A DNA stretch of 64,000 nucleotides from Flavobacterium sp. MC2016-06 (GTDB lineage: Bacteria; Bacteroidota; Bacteroidia; Flavobacteriales; Flavobacteriaceae): positions 124,001 to 188,000 of the forward strand of contig NZ_WMID02000004.1 in NCBI RefSeq assembly GCF_009711165.2, read 5' to 3'. Below are positions 54,550 through 63,995 of this stretch, one piece after another. Under the pieces are notes generated by a model. The model searched no databases, had not been told where the DNA came from, and saw only the letters and a program-made list of their open reading frames with translations. The translations under genes and the position numbers were made by a program. Each line of letters begins with the position of its first letter. Within the stretch, counting starts at the first letter, position 1.

Positions 54550-55515
54550 ATGATTTACTACGTCATATTATTTTTTATATTATTCATAATCGAGTTACTT
54601 TATTTTAAGGTTGCAGATCGGTTTAACATTATTGACAAACCTAATTTAAGAAGCTCACATACAGAGATAACTTTAAGAGGGGGAGGTATTATTTTTTGGT
54701 TTTCTGCTTTACTTTATTTCGTTCAGAATATAAAATATAACTATTTGTTTTTTATTGGAATTACGGTTGTCAGCTTGGTTAGTTTTTGGGATGATATACA
54801 GAGTTTGTCTAATAAAATTAGAATATCAGCACATTTTTTGGCGATTACCTTAATTTTTTATGATTTAGATGTTTTTAATAGTATAAATATTTTTTGGATA
54901 GTTGGTGCTTATATTTTAGCGATAGGAACTATCAATGCCTATAATTTCATGGATGGTATAAATGGAATTACAGGTTTATACACTTTAAGTGTTTTGGGTT
55001 CCTTATGGTTTGTAAATAAAAATGTGCAACTATTTATAGATGCTGATTTTATTATTTATGGAATAATTGCGAGTCTGGTTTTCTTATTCTTTAACTATAG
55101 GAAAAGAGCAAAATGCTTTGCAGGTGATGTGGGAAGCATTGCAATTGCTTTTTGGATTATTTATTTGATCCTGAAATTAATTTTAGTTACAAATTCGATT
55201 ATTTGGTTTTTATTTTTGGCTGTTTATGGAGTTGATGCAATGTGTACAATTCTGCATAGACTTTATCTAAAACAAAATATTTTTGAAGCACATAGATTGC
55301 ATTTTTATCAAATATTAAGTAATGAGTATAAAATACAACATAGAGTTGTTGCTTTGATCTATGCAATTATGCAAACCATTATCTCAATTGTTGTTATTTT
55401 GTTATATCCAAAAATGGATACAATAGTGCTTTTGGTATTAATTACGCTTCCGTTAATTTTAATATACTCATTGAAGTTTTATATGATTCGTAGCGTAAAT
55501 CTAAAAATAAGCTAA
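54550..55515 (+). CDS. WecA/WbpL-like undecaprenyl-phosphate glycosyl-1-P transferase
   Basis: 321 residues, about 10 membrane helices, MraY/WecA superfamily (GT4-type). Catalytic pattern: FWDDIQSLSNKIR (DD), AYNFMDGINGITGLY, FAGDVGSIAIAFW and the basic cytosolic EAHRLHFYQIL loop. DKPNLRSSHTEITLRGGG at the start is typical. It would begin repeat-unit synthesis on the lipid carrier, using a UDP-N-acetyl-6-deoxyhexose or UDP-HexNAc. Overlaps the next start by 1 base. Confidence 0.9.
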   Translation: MIYYVILFFILFIIELLYFKVADRFNIIDKPNLRSSHTEITLRGGGIIFWFSALLYFVQNIKYNYLFFIGITVVSLVSFWDDIQSLSNKIRISAHFLAITLIFYDLDVFNSINIFWIVGAYILAIGTINAYNFMDGINGITGLYTLSVLGSLWFVNKNVQLFIDADFIIYGIIASLVFLFFNYRKRAKCFAGDVGSIAIAFWIIYLILKLILVTNSIIWFLFLAVYGVDAMCTILHRLYLKQNIFEAHRLHFYQILSNEYKIQHRVVALIYAIMQTIISIVVILLYPKMDTIVLLVLITLPLILIYSLKFYMIRSVNLKIS

Positions 55516-55940
55516 TGAAGCCTAAAATAATTCAAGGAGGAAGCTTTTCAGATCATAGAGGTGTTATTTCGTATGTCAACGATTTTAATTTTAAAGACAT
55601 AGAACGCTTTTATATTATTAGTAATGCAGAAACGAACCCTATACGAGCCTGGCAGGGACATAAATTGGATGCCAAGAATTTTTATTGTATTGCTGGTTCT
55701 TTTAAAATTCATTTTGTAAAAATTGATAATTGGGAAAGGCCATCAAAAGATTTAGCTGTGGAAACTATTATTGTAAATGTTTCTGATAGTAAAATTATAC
55801 ATATACCTGCAGGTTATGCTAATGCTATCGAATCTTTGGAGAAAGATTCTAAATTAATTTCTTTTTCGACATTGCCATTGTCAAATGTGAGCGATGATGA
55901 TGTTCGTTATGAATCAAACTATTGGAAAATTAATGAGTGA
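55515..55940 (+). CDS. WxcM/FdtA-like cupin sugar isomerase
   Basis: 141 residues, small cupin related to RmlC and the WxcM-like domain: IQGGSFSDHRGVISYVNDF, RFYIISNAETNPIRAWQGHKL, IHIPAGYANAIESLEKDSKL. FdtA proteins isomerise the 4-keto to a 3-keto deoxysugar before amination. The aminotransferase next door (8-base overlap) fits such a route, but 3- versus 4-keto chemistry cannot be told from sequence. Confidence 0.68.
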   Translation: MKPKIIQGGSFSDHRGVISYVNDFNFKDIERFYIISNAETNPIRAWQGHKLDAKNFYCIAGSFKIHFVKIDNWERPSKDLAVETIIVNVSDSKIIHIPAGYANAIESLEKDSKLISFSTLPLSNVSDDDVRYESNYWKINE

Positions 55941-57060
55941 GAGTAGGATTTTTCTATCATTGCCAAAGTTAAGTGGGGAAGAACAAAAGTATATTCAAAA
56001 TGCATTAAATGATAATTGGATTACTTCTGGAGGGCCTAATGTCGATGACTTTGAAAAAGATTTAGAAGAATACTTAGATGAAGATGTTTCAATAGCCGCA
56101 TTAAATTCAGGAACTTCAGCAATACATTTAGCTTTGATTTTGCTTGGAGTTAAATCTGGAGATGAGGTTATTTGTCAAAGTATGACATTTTCTGCATCAG
56201 CAAATCCAATTTTATATCAAGGAGCGATTCCTATTTTTGTAGACAGCGAATCTGAAACATGGAATATTTGTCCTGAAAATCTTGAAACAGCAATTAAAGA
56301 TAGAATTTCTAAAGGAAAAAAACCTAAAGCAATAATAACTGTTCATCTATATGGAATGCCTTATAAAATTGATGAAGTTCATGCAGTTGCTGATAAATTT
56401 GAAATCCCTATAGTTGAAGATAGTGCTGAAGCTTTAGGTAGTAGCTATAAGGGAAAAAAATGCGGAACTTTTGGTGATTTTGGAATTTTTTCGTTCAATG
56501 GAAATAAAATTATTACAACTTCTAGTGGTGGCGTATTAATATCACATTCTAAAAAATCAAAAGATAAGGCCATTTTTTATGCTACCCAATCAAAAGATAA
56601 AGCGGTACATTATCAACATAGCGAAATTGGCTATAATTATAGAATGAGTAATGTTTGTGCAGGAATAGGACGTGGTCAGATGAAAATTTTAAATGAAAAT
56701 TTAAAGATAAAAAAAGAGAATCATAATTTTTATTGTAATGCTTTTAAAGATACGGAAGGAATTACTGTTTTCAGAAATTTAAACAAAGATTATGATTCGA
56801 ATTATTGGTTGACTACTATTCTTACGGAACCTACAAGCGCAAATAGCAGAGATATTTTATTAGAGATTTTTGAAAATGCAAATATTGAAACCAGACCTTT
56901 GTGGAAACCAATGCATTTACAGCCTTTATTTCGAGAATTCCCTTATTATGGGAATGGAATATCAGAAGATTTATTCGAAAGAGGTTTGTGTATGCCATCA
57001 GGATCTAGTCTTACCGATTATGAAAAATCTAGAATTAAGGTAGTAATAGACAAATTATAG
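55933..57060 (+). CDS. DegT/DnrJ/EryC1 sugar aminotransferase
   Basis: 375 residues from ATG 55933 (MSESRIFLSLPKLSGEEQ). An in-frame ATG at 55894 would lengthen the overlap with the upstream gene to 47 bases with unconserved residues. Motifs: LNSGTSAIHLALILLGVKSGDEV, VEDSAEALGSSYKGKKCG, SFNGNKIITTSSGG (PLP lysine), YNYRMSNVCAGIGRGQ and TRPLWKPMHLQPLF. PglE/LegC-like branch; with the dehydratase at 57256 it could make a UDP-4-amino-4,6-dideoxy sugar. A decayed relative is at 51.94-52.13 kb. Confidence 0.88.
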   Translation: MSESRIFLSLPKLSGEEQKYIQNALNDNWITSGGPNVDDFEKDLEEYLDEDVSIAALNSGTSAIHLALILLGVKSGDEVICQSMTFSASANPILYQGAIPIFVDSESETWNICPENLETAIKDRISKGKKPKAIITVHLYGMPYKIDEVHAVADKFEIPIVEDSAEALGSSYKGKKCGTFGDFGIFSFNGNKIITTSSGGVLISHSKKSKDKAIFYATQSKDKAVHYQHSEIGYNYRMSNVCAGIGRGQMKILNENLKIKKENHNFYCNAFKDTEGITVFRNLNKDYDSNYWLTTILTEPTSANSRDILLEIFENANIETRPLWKPMHLQPLFREFPYYGNGISEDLFERGLCMPSGSSLTDYEKSRIKVVIDKL

Positions 57061-57209
57061 ACAGTATAAATTTCTTCGCTAGATGATTTTATTATTCTTG
57101 AATTCAAATAATATATTTTGTATACATAATTAAATTAAAATTTTACAGTTATGTAATATAAAAAAAACAAGTTAAGTTTAAAAAAAAGTACTTTTTAACC
57201 TTTAATTTG

Positions 57210-57217
57210 TATTTTTG
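57210..57217 (+). promoter_or_regulatory. -7 element upstream of the WbpM/CapD-like gene
   Basis: TATTTTTG matches TAnnTTTG, 38 bases before the chosen TTG start. The 195-base gap (57061-57255) is otherwise AT-rich, with no clear terminator. No TTG at the ideal -33 distance, so support is partial. Confidence 0.45.
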
Positions 57218-57255
57218 TAAGACATACGAAGTTTACAGACTCAAACTCAATTGAA

Positions 57256-59223
57256 TTGAATACAGACAAACAAACAAGAGCAAGCTCTTTACTATATAAT
57301 ACTTTCTCTCCTAGGAATCTAAAGGCTAATATCAATAATCTTAGTTATTTGCCTAGATGGGTTATTGTTGCTATTGATGTAATGGTTTTGGTTTTTTCTT
57401 TTTCATTTACTTATTTACTGTTTGAAGGAACAGCAATTGGTTATATTATTACACCACATCATTCTTATATTGTTTCGGGTTTAATCATAGTAAATGTTTT
57501 TTTCTTTTGGTTATTTAGAACCTATTCAGGAATTATTAGACACTCATCTTATATTGATGCCATAAAACTGCTATTTTCTCAAATGTCAGTTTTAGTGTTT
57601 TTTTTATTTTTCAACTTAGTTTTTGAGCTTTATACAGGACATAAAGCTTTTTTAAATACGGCATTATTTATCAATTTAGTATTGTCGTTTTGTGGTTTGT
57701 TTTTATATCGAGTAGTGGTAAAACAAACTTTTGAGATGTATTTTTCCGAGAAAGCCAATTCTAAGTTAATCAGAACTGTAATATATGGTACAGATGCTAA
57801 TGCAATTTCGGTTGCTAATGCTTTAAAATTTGAAACTCCATCCCGTTTTAAAATTGTTGGTTTTGTAGATAAAAATAATCAGAATGCATCTAAACGTATG
57901 CTAGATTTGCCTATTCTGATTTTAAGAAAAAAATTGCCAGCATTAATGCGTTCTGTTGCGGCAGAAGGAGTTATTATAGCCGATAAAAGCTTAACAAAAG
58001 AAGAACAACTATTAATAGTTGATCAATGTTTAGAATTTAACTATAGAGTTTATACTGTTCCCCTTATTTCAGATTGGGAAAATCAAAAAGAAATTTCTCA
58101 GAAAGTAAAGAACATTCAAATTGAAGATTTATTAGAAAGAAAACCTATTGTCTTAGATAGTAAATCTATTTCTAAACAATTAAAAGATAAAACAATTCTT
58201 ATTACTGGAGCCGCTGGATCTATAGGAAGTGAAATAGTTCGACAAGTTTTGGGCTTCAATCCAAAAAGAGTCATTATGTTGGATCATGCAGAAACACCAC
58301 TTCATAATTTATGTTTAGAAACATTGGCTATGAATTCGTCAACTCAAATAGTGGCAGTAATTGGAGATGTGAGAAGTAAAAAAGCATTAGAGAAAACTTT
58401 TAAAAACTATAATCCACATGTTGTTTTTCATGCTGCGGCATACAAACATGTGCCTTTGATGGAAGAAAACCCAGCTCAAGCTATATTAACTAATATTAAA
58501 GGAACTAAAAACTTAGCAGATTTAGCATGCAAATATCATGTAAAAAAGTTTGTTATGGTATCTACTGATAAAGCTGTTAACCCAAGTAATGTTATGGGAG
58601 CCAGTAAGCGAATCGCAGAAAAATACGTACAGTCTTTATTTTTAAAAAATCAAAGAGAAAATGTTGAAGGCGAAACAAAATTTATTACAACTCGTTTTGG
58701 AAATGTTTTAGGTTCAAATGGTTCTGTTGTACCGCTATTTACTAAACAGATTGCTGAGGGAGGGCCGGTTACAATTACACATCAGGATATTATTCGATAT
58801 TTCATGACTATTCCCGAAGCCTGTCAGCTGGTTTTGGAAGCTGGAGCAATGGGTAATGGTGGTGAAATTTATATTTTTGATATGGGAAAACCAGTTAGAA
58901 TTATTGATTTAGCAAAAAAAATGATTAAACTTGCAGGCTTTATCCCAGATAAAGAAATAAAAATAAAAATTGTTGGTTTAAGACCTGGTGAAAAACTGTA
59001 TGAAGAATTATTAAATGATAATTCCAAAACATTACCAACCTATCATAATAAAATCATGATTGCTCAGGAAATACAAGATGAGTATGAGAATCTTCATATT
59101 GATATTGATGAGCTTATTGGGATTGCTGATTTTTATGATAATGATGATATTGTGGCAAAGATGAAAAAAATCGTTCCAGAATTTAAAAGTATGAATTCAG
59201 CTTTTGAAGTTTTGGATAATTAA
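57256..59223 (+). CDS. Membrane-bound UDP-sugar 4,6-dehydratase (WbpM/CapD/FlaA1 family)
   Basis: 655 residues from TTG 57256; no in-frame ATG occurs before the first membrane helix, so a TTG start is chosen. Four membrane helices within residues 30-140, a CoA-binding-like Rossmann domain (about 175-270), then the SDR catalytic domain: ITGAAGSIGSEIVRQVL (about 315), AAAYKHVPLMEENPAQA, STDKAVNPSNVMGASKRIAE and TTRFGNVLGSNGSVVPLF. Converts UDP-GlcNAc to its 4-keto-6-deoxy derivative. A terminator follows. Confidence 0.93.
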   Translation: MNTDKQTRASSLLYNTFSPRNLKANINNLSYLPRWVIVAIDVMVLVFSFSFTYLLFEGTAIGYIITPHHSYIVSGLIIVNVFFFWLFRTYSGIIRHSSYIDAIKLLFSQMSVLVFFLFFNLVFELYTGHKAFLNTALFINLVLSFCGLFLYRVVVKQTFEMYFSEKANSKLIRTVIYGTDANAISVANALKFETPSRFKIVGFVDKNNQNASKRMLDLPILILRKKLPALMRSVAAEGVIIADKSLTKEEQLLIVDQCLEFNYRVYTVPLISDWENQKEISQKVKNIQIEDLLERKPIVLDSKSISKQLKDKTILITGAAGSIGSEIVRQVLGFNPKRVIMLDHAETPLHNLCLETLAMNSSTQIVAVIGDVRSKKALEKTFKNYNPHVVFHAAAYKHVPLMEENPAQAILTNIKGTKNLADLACKYHVKKFVMVSTDKAVNPSNVMGASKRIAEKYVQSLFLKNQRENVEGETKFITTRFGNVLGSNGSVVPLFTKQIAEGGPVTITHQDIIRYFMTIPEACQLVLEAGAMGNGGEIYIFDMGKPVRIIDLAKKMIKLAGFIPDKEIKIKIVGLRPGEKLYEELLNDNSKTLPTYHNKIMIAQEIQDEYENLHIDIDELIGIADFYDNDDIVAKMKKIVPEFKSMNSAFEVLDN

Positions 59224-59259
59224 TTTTTTGAAATTAATTTTAATTCTTATGATATAGAG

Positions 59260-59286
59260 AAAAGGTGTTTTTTTAAACGCCTTTTT
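59260..59286 (+). terminator. Terminator after the WbpM/CapD-like gene
   Basis: AAAAGGTGTTT (59260-59270) pairs with AAACGCCTTTT (59275-59285) with one G-U pair and a TTTT loop, then more T, and ACTTTTT shortly after. It divides the Wzx/Wzy part of the locus from the ABC-transporter part. The rest of the gap to 59405 shows no exact promoter motif. Confidence 0.75.
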
Positions 59287-59405
59287 ACTTTTTAAATAAT
59301 TTTTAAAAGAATAAAAATCTTGTTAATTCAATAAGATACTAATGAAGATTCGTCTTTTTAAATTTTAAAATAATATTATTACAGCTTAATTGTAGTAGAA
59401 ATAAA

Positions 59406-60272
59406 ATGAATAATAAAAATACCCCAAATGAATGGTTGTTTGAATTAACACCAAAAAATAAATTTTTCACGCTTAACCTTAAGGAAGTTTGGCAGTATCG
59501 AGATTTATTATTTCTTTTTGTAAAACGAGATATTGTTACAGTTTATAAGCAAACCGTTTTAGGGCCGCTTTGGTATTTAATACAGCCTTTATTTACTTCA
59601 ATTACTTTTACTATCATATTCAATAATGTTGCAGGAATTAATACAGGAACTGTACCTCCATTTTTATTCAATTTGGCTGGAATTACCGTTTGGAATTATT
59701 TTACTGCCTGTCTAACAGGGACATCTGATACCTTTAAAGCTAATGCCGCAATATTTGGTAAAGTATATTTTCCACGTATTATTACACCTATATCTGTTGT
59801 AATTTCCAATTTGATTAAGTTCGGAATCCAATTTCTAATTTTCATTGTATTTTATATTTTCTATTATTTTCAAGGGGCACCTTTAAGTGTTAATATTTTA
59901 GTGTTATTTTTCCCAATTTTGATTATAATAATGGGGGTTTTAGGACTTGGACTAGGAATGCTAATTTCTGCAATGGTTACAAAATATAGAGATTTTAGTT
60001 ATTTGATTGGTTTTGGTATACAATTACTGATGTATTTATCGGCAGTAATGTATCCGATGGAGTTAATAAAAGAAAAATTACCTAAGTATGGCTGGATTGT
60101 CGAGTATAACCCGTTGGCTTATGTTATAGAAACAGCTCGTTATATGCTTCTAGATGTTGGGAGCATTTCTATTTTAGGTTTGTGCTTTACTTTGGGCGTA
60201 ACTGTAGTTGTCTTTTTTATTAGCCTTTTAGTTTTTAATAGGACTGAGAAGAATTTTATAGACACAGTTTAA
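59406..60272 (+). CDS. ABC-2 polysaccharide exporter permease (Wzm)
   Basis: 288 residues, six membrane helices. Wzm/TagG family features: LLFLFVKRDIVTVYKQTVLGPLWYLIQPLFTSI, the AGITVWNYFTACLTGT segment, KVYFPRIITPIS, and YNPLAYVIETARYMLLD. Exports a completed lipid-linked glycan across the inner membrane with the ATPase encoded next. This is a separate export mechanism from Wzx/Wzy. Confidence 0.93.
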   Translation: MNNKNTPNEWLFELTPKNKFFTLNLKEVWQYRDLLFLFVKRDIVTVYKQTVLGPLWYLIQPLFTSITFTIIFNNVAGINTGTVPPFLFNLAGITVWNYFTACLTGTSDTFKANAAIFGKVYFPRIITPISVVISNLIKFGIQFLIFIVFYIFYYFQGAPLSVNILVLFFPILIIIMGVLGLGLGMLISAMVTKYRDFSYLIGFGIQLLMYLSAVMYPMELIKEKLPKYGWIVEYNPLAYVIETARYMLLDVGSISILGLCFTLGVTVVVFFISLLVFNRTEKNFIDTV

Positions 60273-60319
60273 AACAGGATTTATTAGATAATTTATTGCT
60301 CACAGTTTATAATTTACAA

Positions 60320-61582
60320 TTGGAAAAAGATATAATATTAAAAGCAGAAAATATTTCTAAACAATATCGTTTAGGACAAGTTGGTACTGGGACTTTAAGT
60401 CATGATTTGAATCGTTGGTGGCATTCTGTACGAGGAAAAGAAAATCCGTATTTAAAAATTGGTGAAACCAATGATCGGTCTACTAAGGGAACTTCAGATT
60501 ATGTATGGGCATTACAGGATATAAATTTTGAAGTAGAACGTGGTGAGGTTCTAGGTATTATTGGTAAAAATGGTGCAGGGAAATCAACACTTTTAAAAAT
60601 ACTTTCTAAAGTAACCGCTCCAACAACGGGTAGTATAAAATCTCGCGGACGTATTGCCTCTTTACTTGAAGTAGGTACAGGATTTAATGGAGAAATGACG
60701 GGTCGAGAAAATATCTTTTTAAATGGGGCTATTCTAGGAATGACCAAAAAAGAAATTACCTCAAAATTAGATGAGATTATTGAATTTTCGGGATGCGAAC
60801 GTTACATCGATACACCAGTAAAAAGATACAGTTCTGGTATGACCGTTCGTTTGGCTTTTGCAGTTGCCGCTTTTTTAGAGCCTGAAATATTAGTAGTTGA
60901 TGAGGTTTTGGCTGTAGGTGATGCTGAGTTTCAGAAAAAGGCAATTGGAAAAATGAAAGATATTTCTCTTTCTCAAGGTCGTACAGTATTATTTGTAAGT
61001 CATGATTTAAGTGCAATTAGTACTTTGGCGACAAGAACGGTAGTTTTAGCTAATGGTAAAATATTAGCAATTGAAGAAACAAATAAAGCAATTGCAATAT
61101 ATTCTTCTGTAGAAAATAGTGAATCTATTTTTATTCAAGAGCCTTCGTTAAATAATCCATCAGTTACAAAAGTTGAAATAATTACTTCAGAGGGAGGGGT
61201 TTTGCAAGGGAGTAGTAAACCATTTAAAATAAATTTTGGGGTGAGCATGCCTTTTGAAAATTTTGAGAACATGTCGCTTTCTTTTCAGATATTGAATCAT
61301 TTAGAGGTTCCAGTTTTATTTGAATATGTATTTGATATTGATACCACAATATGTAGAAATAAAGGATTAAACCAACTTTCATTTGTTTATGATGAGTTAC
61401 TTCTTTATAGAGGTAATTATAATATTAGAGTACATTTAGCGGAAACAAAAACAAAGCAAAAATTTCAAACAATTGATTGTTGCTCTTTTGAAGTTGAAAT
61501 GATTGGATTTAAGGAGCCTGAATGGGGATGGCAGAAAAATGTTTGTCAATATATAGATAAAGGAAAATGGGAGCAAATATAA
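60320..61582 (+). CDS. ABC exporter ATPase with glycan-recognition tail (Wzt)
   Basis: 420 residues from TTG 60320, which gives MEKDIILKAENISKQYRLG, the usual family start; an in-frame TTG at 60296 is the alternative and no ATG is available. ATPase: Walker A GKNGAGKST (about 82-90), signature YSSGMTVRLAFAVA, Walker B EILVVDEVLAVGD, switch His in FVSHDLSA. From about residue 260 a beta-sandwich Wzt C-terminal domain follows, which in E. coli O8/O9a recognises the modified chain end. Overlaps the methyltransferase by 16 bases. Confidence 0.92.
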   Translation: MEKDIILKAENISKQYRLGQVGTGTLSHDLNRWWHSVRGKENPYLKIGETNDRSTKGTSDYVWALQDINFEVERGEVLGIIGKNGAGKSTLLKILSKVTAPTTGSIKSRGRIASLLEVGTGFNGEMTGRENIFLNGAILGMTKKEITSKLDEIIEFSGCERYIDTPVKRYSSGMTVRLAFAVAAFLEPEILVVDEVLAVGDAEFQKKAIGKMKDISLSQGRTVLFVSHDLSAISTLATRTVVLANGKILAIEETNKAIAIYSSVENSESIFIQEPSLNNPSVTKVEIITSEGGVLQGSSKPFKINFGVSMPFENFENMSLSFQILNHLEVPVLFEYVFDIDTTICRNKGLNQLSFVYDELLLYRGNYNIRVHLAETKTKQKFQTIDCCSFEVEMIGFKEPEWGWQKNVCQYIDKGKWEQI

Positions 61583-62286
61583 GAACTGAAAATGTTGGGA
61601 GGCTAAGTTCAGTAAATATCGATAGAAATAACATATATTATTTACACTACAAAAGTTATCATGATGAATTGTTTAAGGCTATTAAAAAGTATGCAAAAGG
61701 AGATGTTTTAGATATAGGATGTGGTAATAAACCTTATGAAGATTTTTTTTCGAGTTCATGTACAAGTTATATCGGGTGTGATATAATTCAATCAAATTTA
61801 AATAAAGTTGATATTTTATCTCCAGCTGATAATATACCACTAGAGGACAATAGTTTTGATACCGTTTTTTCAACCCAAACAATTGAACATGTTGAAAATT
61901 ATCAAGGATTAGTAGATGAAGCATATAGGTTATTAAAAAAAGGTGGATTCTTAATTTTATCTGGTCCATTTAATTGGCAGCTTCATGAAGAACCATATGA
62001 TTTTTTTAGATTTTCTAAACATGGATTTACACATGTTGTTAATAAATCTGGTTTCGAATTAGTAGAATTGAATGAAAATGGAGGTATGTGGTCGGTTGTA
62101 GGACAGTATTTGTTAAAGAGTATATATAACGATCATCGTGGAAGAAGCAAGAAACTTAGATTTTTATTTAAAATTGTTACAAGATTAAAAGGGGTTAATG
62201 TATTAAATCGAATTTTTGAATATTTGGATAAAAAAGATTATAATTCAGTCAATACGATTAATTATGTTGTAATCGCAAGAAAATAA
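61567..62286 (+). CDS. SAM-dependent methyltransferase, class I
   Basis: 239 residues. Motif I VLDIGCGNKPYEDFF (about 46-60), acidic YIGCDI, SPADNIPLEDNSFDTVFSTQTIEHV (motif II/post) and LLKKGGFLILSGPFNWQLHE. Methyltransf_11-like. The 16-base overlap with wzt suggests it modifies the exported glycan, possibly at its non-reducing end. Acceptor unknown. Confidence 0.85.
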   Translation: MGANIRTENVGRLSSVNIDRNNIYYLHYKSYHDELFKAIKKYAKGDVLDIGCGNKPYEDFFSSSCTSYIGCDIIQSNLNKVDILSPADNIPLEDNSFDTVFSTQTIEHVENYQGLVDEAYRLLKKGGFLILSGPFNWQLHEEPYDFFRFSKHGFTHVVNKSGFELVELNENGGMWSVVGQYLLKSIYNDHRGRSKKLRFLFKIVTRLKGVNVLNRIFEYLDKKDYNSVNTINYVVIARK

Positions 62287-62314
62287 TTCTTTATAATGTT
62301 TTAGAATTTTGATA

Positions 62315-63136
62315 ATGAAATTAAAAAAATTAAAAAAAATATACCGCATTTTATTTCCTTTAAAGATTTCAGTTCACGAATCTTTTGTAAATAATTTATT
62401 GTCAAATCATTTAATTAAAGAGGTCCAAAAAAATGATAACCTATTCTTCTTAAAAATAAAGAATGATTTACAACTTTATCTTAGAGATGAAAATCACAGT
62501 GATTATTCTGTTTTTAATCAAATTTTCAAGGATGAAGAATATAAAACGGTTTCTTCTATTTTAAAAAATAATGAAGAGTCTTCAATATATAAGACCGTTC
62601 TAATTGATGCAGGCGCAAATGTGGGTTATGCAACAATATATTTAAATCATATTTTTAATTTTGATAAGATAATTTGTATAGAACCATCAAAATCAAATTT
62701 TGAACTTCTAAAAAAGAATATAGACTTATTAAATTCTTCCAAAACTAATGAGATAGTATTGCTTGAAAATGCTCTAGCGGCAAGAAAAGACCTTAGTTTT
62801 ACGATAGCAAATGATTTTAGAGATGGAAAAGATTGGTCTATTACAACATTAGAGAATAAAGTTGGTAATATTAAGGGGATTACTTTAAATGAAATTATAG
62901 AAAAAAATAATCTTGATGAGATCACAATATTAAAAATTGATATTGAAGGAGCTGAAAGATTTATTTTTGAAAAAACTACCAATTTATCATTCTTAAATAT
63001 GACAAAAATTATTGTTATAGAAATACATGATGAATTTAATATTAGAAAAGAAATTTATCAAATTCTGAGAGATAATAATTTTCTATTAATCGAATCGGGA
63101 GAAGTAACAATCGGGGTGAATAAAAATTTATACTAA
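62315..63136 (+). CDS. FkbM-family methyltransferase
   Basis: 273 residues from ATG 62315 (an in-frame TTG two codons earlier is possible). Contains LIDAGANVGYATIYLN (SAM loop, about 94-109), CIEPSKSNFELLKKNI, TLNEIIEKNNLDEITILKIDIEGAERFIFE and VIEIHDEF, the FkbM pattern. FkbM enzymes O-methylate sugars in O-antigens and other glycans. Second methyltransferase in tandem after Wzt. Confidence 0.85.
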   Translation: MKLKKLKKIYRILFPLKISVHESFVNNLLSNHLIKEVQKNDNLFFLKIKNDLQLYLRDENHSDYSVFNQIFKDEEYKTVSSILKNNEESSIYKTVLIDAGANVGYATIYLNHIFNFDKIICIEPSKSNFELLKKNIDLLNSSKTNEIVLLENALAARKDLSFTIANDFRDGKDWSITTLENKVGNIKGITLNEIIEKNNLDEITILKIDIEGAERFIFEKTTNLSFLNMTKIIVIEIHDEFNIRKEIYQILRDNNFLLIESGEVTIGVNKNLY

Positions 63137-63149
63137 ATTTTATATTAAA

Positions 63150-63995
63150 ATGAATATAATTCCAAGATTAAGTATAATTACACCATGCTACAATTCTGAA
63201 GCAACCCTTCACTTAACATTAGAGTCTGTATTCAAACAGAAATTCCAAGATTGGGAAGTTATAATTGTTAATGATGGATCTGCTGACAGAACAGAAGAGA
63301 TTGCATTAGATTGGGTTAAAAAAGATAAGCGCTTTAAATATTTTTCAAAAGAAAATGAAGGTTTAGGTAAAACTAGAAATTTTGGTATAAGCAAAGCCAA
63401 TGGTACTTATATTTTGCCCTTAGATTCAGATAATCTTATAGAAAGCGATTTTACACTAAATGCACTTAAAATTTTTGAAGATAATCCTGATGTTGGTGTT
63501 GTACATGGCTATGCAGAATTTTTTGGAGAAAGGGAAGGATTATGGAAAATTGATGATTTTGATATTCAGAAAATGTTAGTTCACAACTATATTGATGCTT
63601 GTGCAGTTTTTAAAAAGGAGTTATGGCAAAAGGTAGGAGGTTATGATCAAAACATGCCTTATCAAGGTCATGAAGATTGGGAATTTTGGGTCTCGTTAGC
63701 CAGCATAAATACAGTTTTTTATAATTTACATCTAATAACTTTTAAATATTTTGTTTCTAGCAAATCAATGATTCATTCCTTTAATAATGAAATGGTTTTT
63801 TTAAATCAAGATTATATTATGAAAAAACATAGTAAATTGTTTCATGAGGAATACTCCAAAATATTTTCGTCTAGAGAAAAAATGGATAAACAAATAATGA
63901 AAAAATTGAAAAGTAAAAAATTTGTAGTTGATTTATTTTGCAGTACCTTCTTTGGATTCAAAGTTTTTAATAGATCGATAAATTTAAAAGATTAA
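63150..63995 (+). CDS. Family 2 glycosyltransferase
   Basis: 281 residues, GT-A: LSIITPCYNSEATLHLTLESVFKQ, WEVIIVNDGSADRTEEIA, ENEGLGKTRNFGISKANGTYILPLDSDNLI (DxD) and AVFKKELWQKVGGYDQNMPYQGHEDWEFWVSL. Complete, with its stop 5 bases before the window end. Probably builds the glycan exported by Wzm/Wzt; more genes of this locus are likely beyond the window. Confidence 0.88.
   Translation: MNIIPRLSIITPCYNSEATLHLTLESVFKQKFQDWEVIIVNDGSADRTEEIALDWVKKDKRFKYFSKENEGLGKTRNFGISKANGTYILPLDSDNLIESDFTLNALKIFEDNPDVGVVHGYAEFFGEREGLWKIDDFDIQKMLVHNYIDACAVFKKELWQKVGGYDQNMPYQGHEDWEFWVSLASINTVFYNLHLITFKYFVSSKSMIHSFNNEMVFLNQDYIMKKHSKLFHEEYSKIFSSREKMDKQIMKKLKSKKFVVDLFCSTFFGFKVFNRSINLKD

Noticed and set aside
55894..55932. 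ATG 55894 as start of the DegT aminotransferase
   Set aside because: It would overlap the upstream gene by 47 bases with a non-conserved Met-rich peptide; ATG 55933 gives an 8-base overlap and the normal start.
61682..61969. 95-codon minus-strand frame inside the methyltransferase gene
   Set aside because: Antisense to the conserved SAM-binding region, no family resemblance.
17446..63995. Insertion sequence or transposase remnants that could explain the mosaic locus
   Set aside because: No transposase-like frame, terminal inverted repeats or target duplications were seen; only the aminotransferase relic was found.
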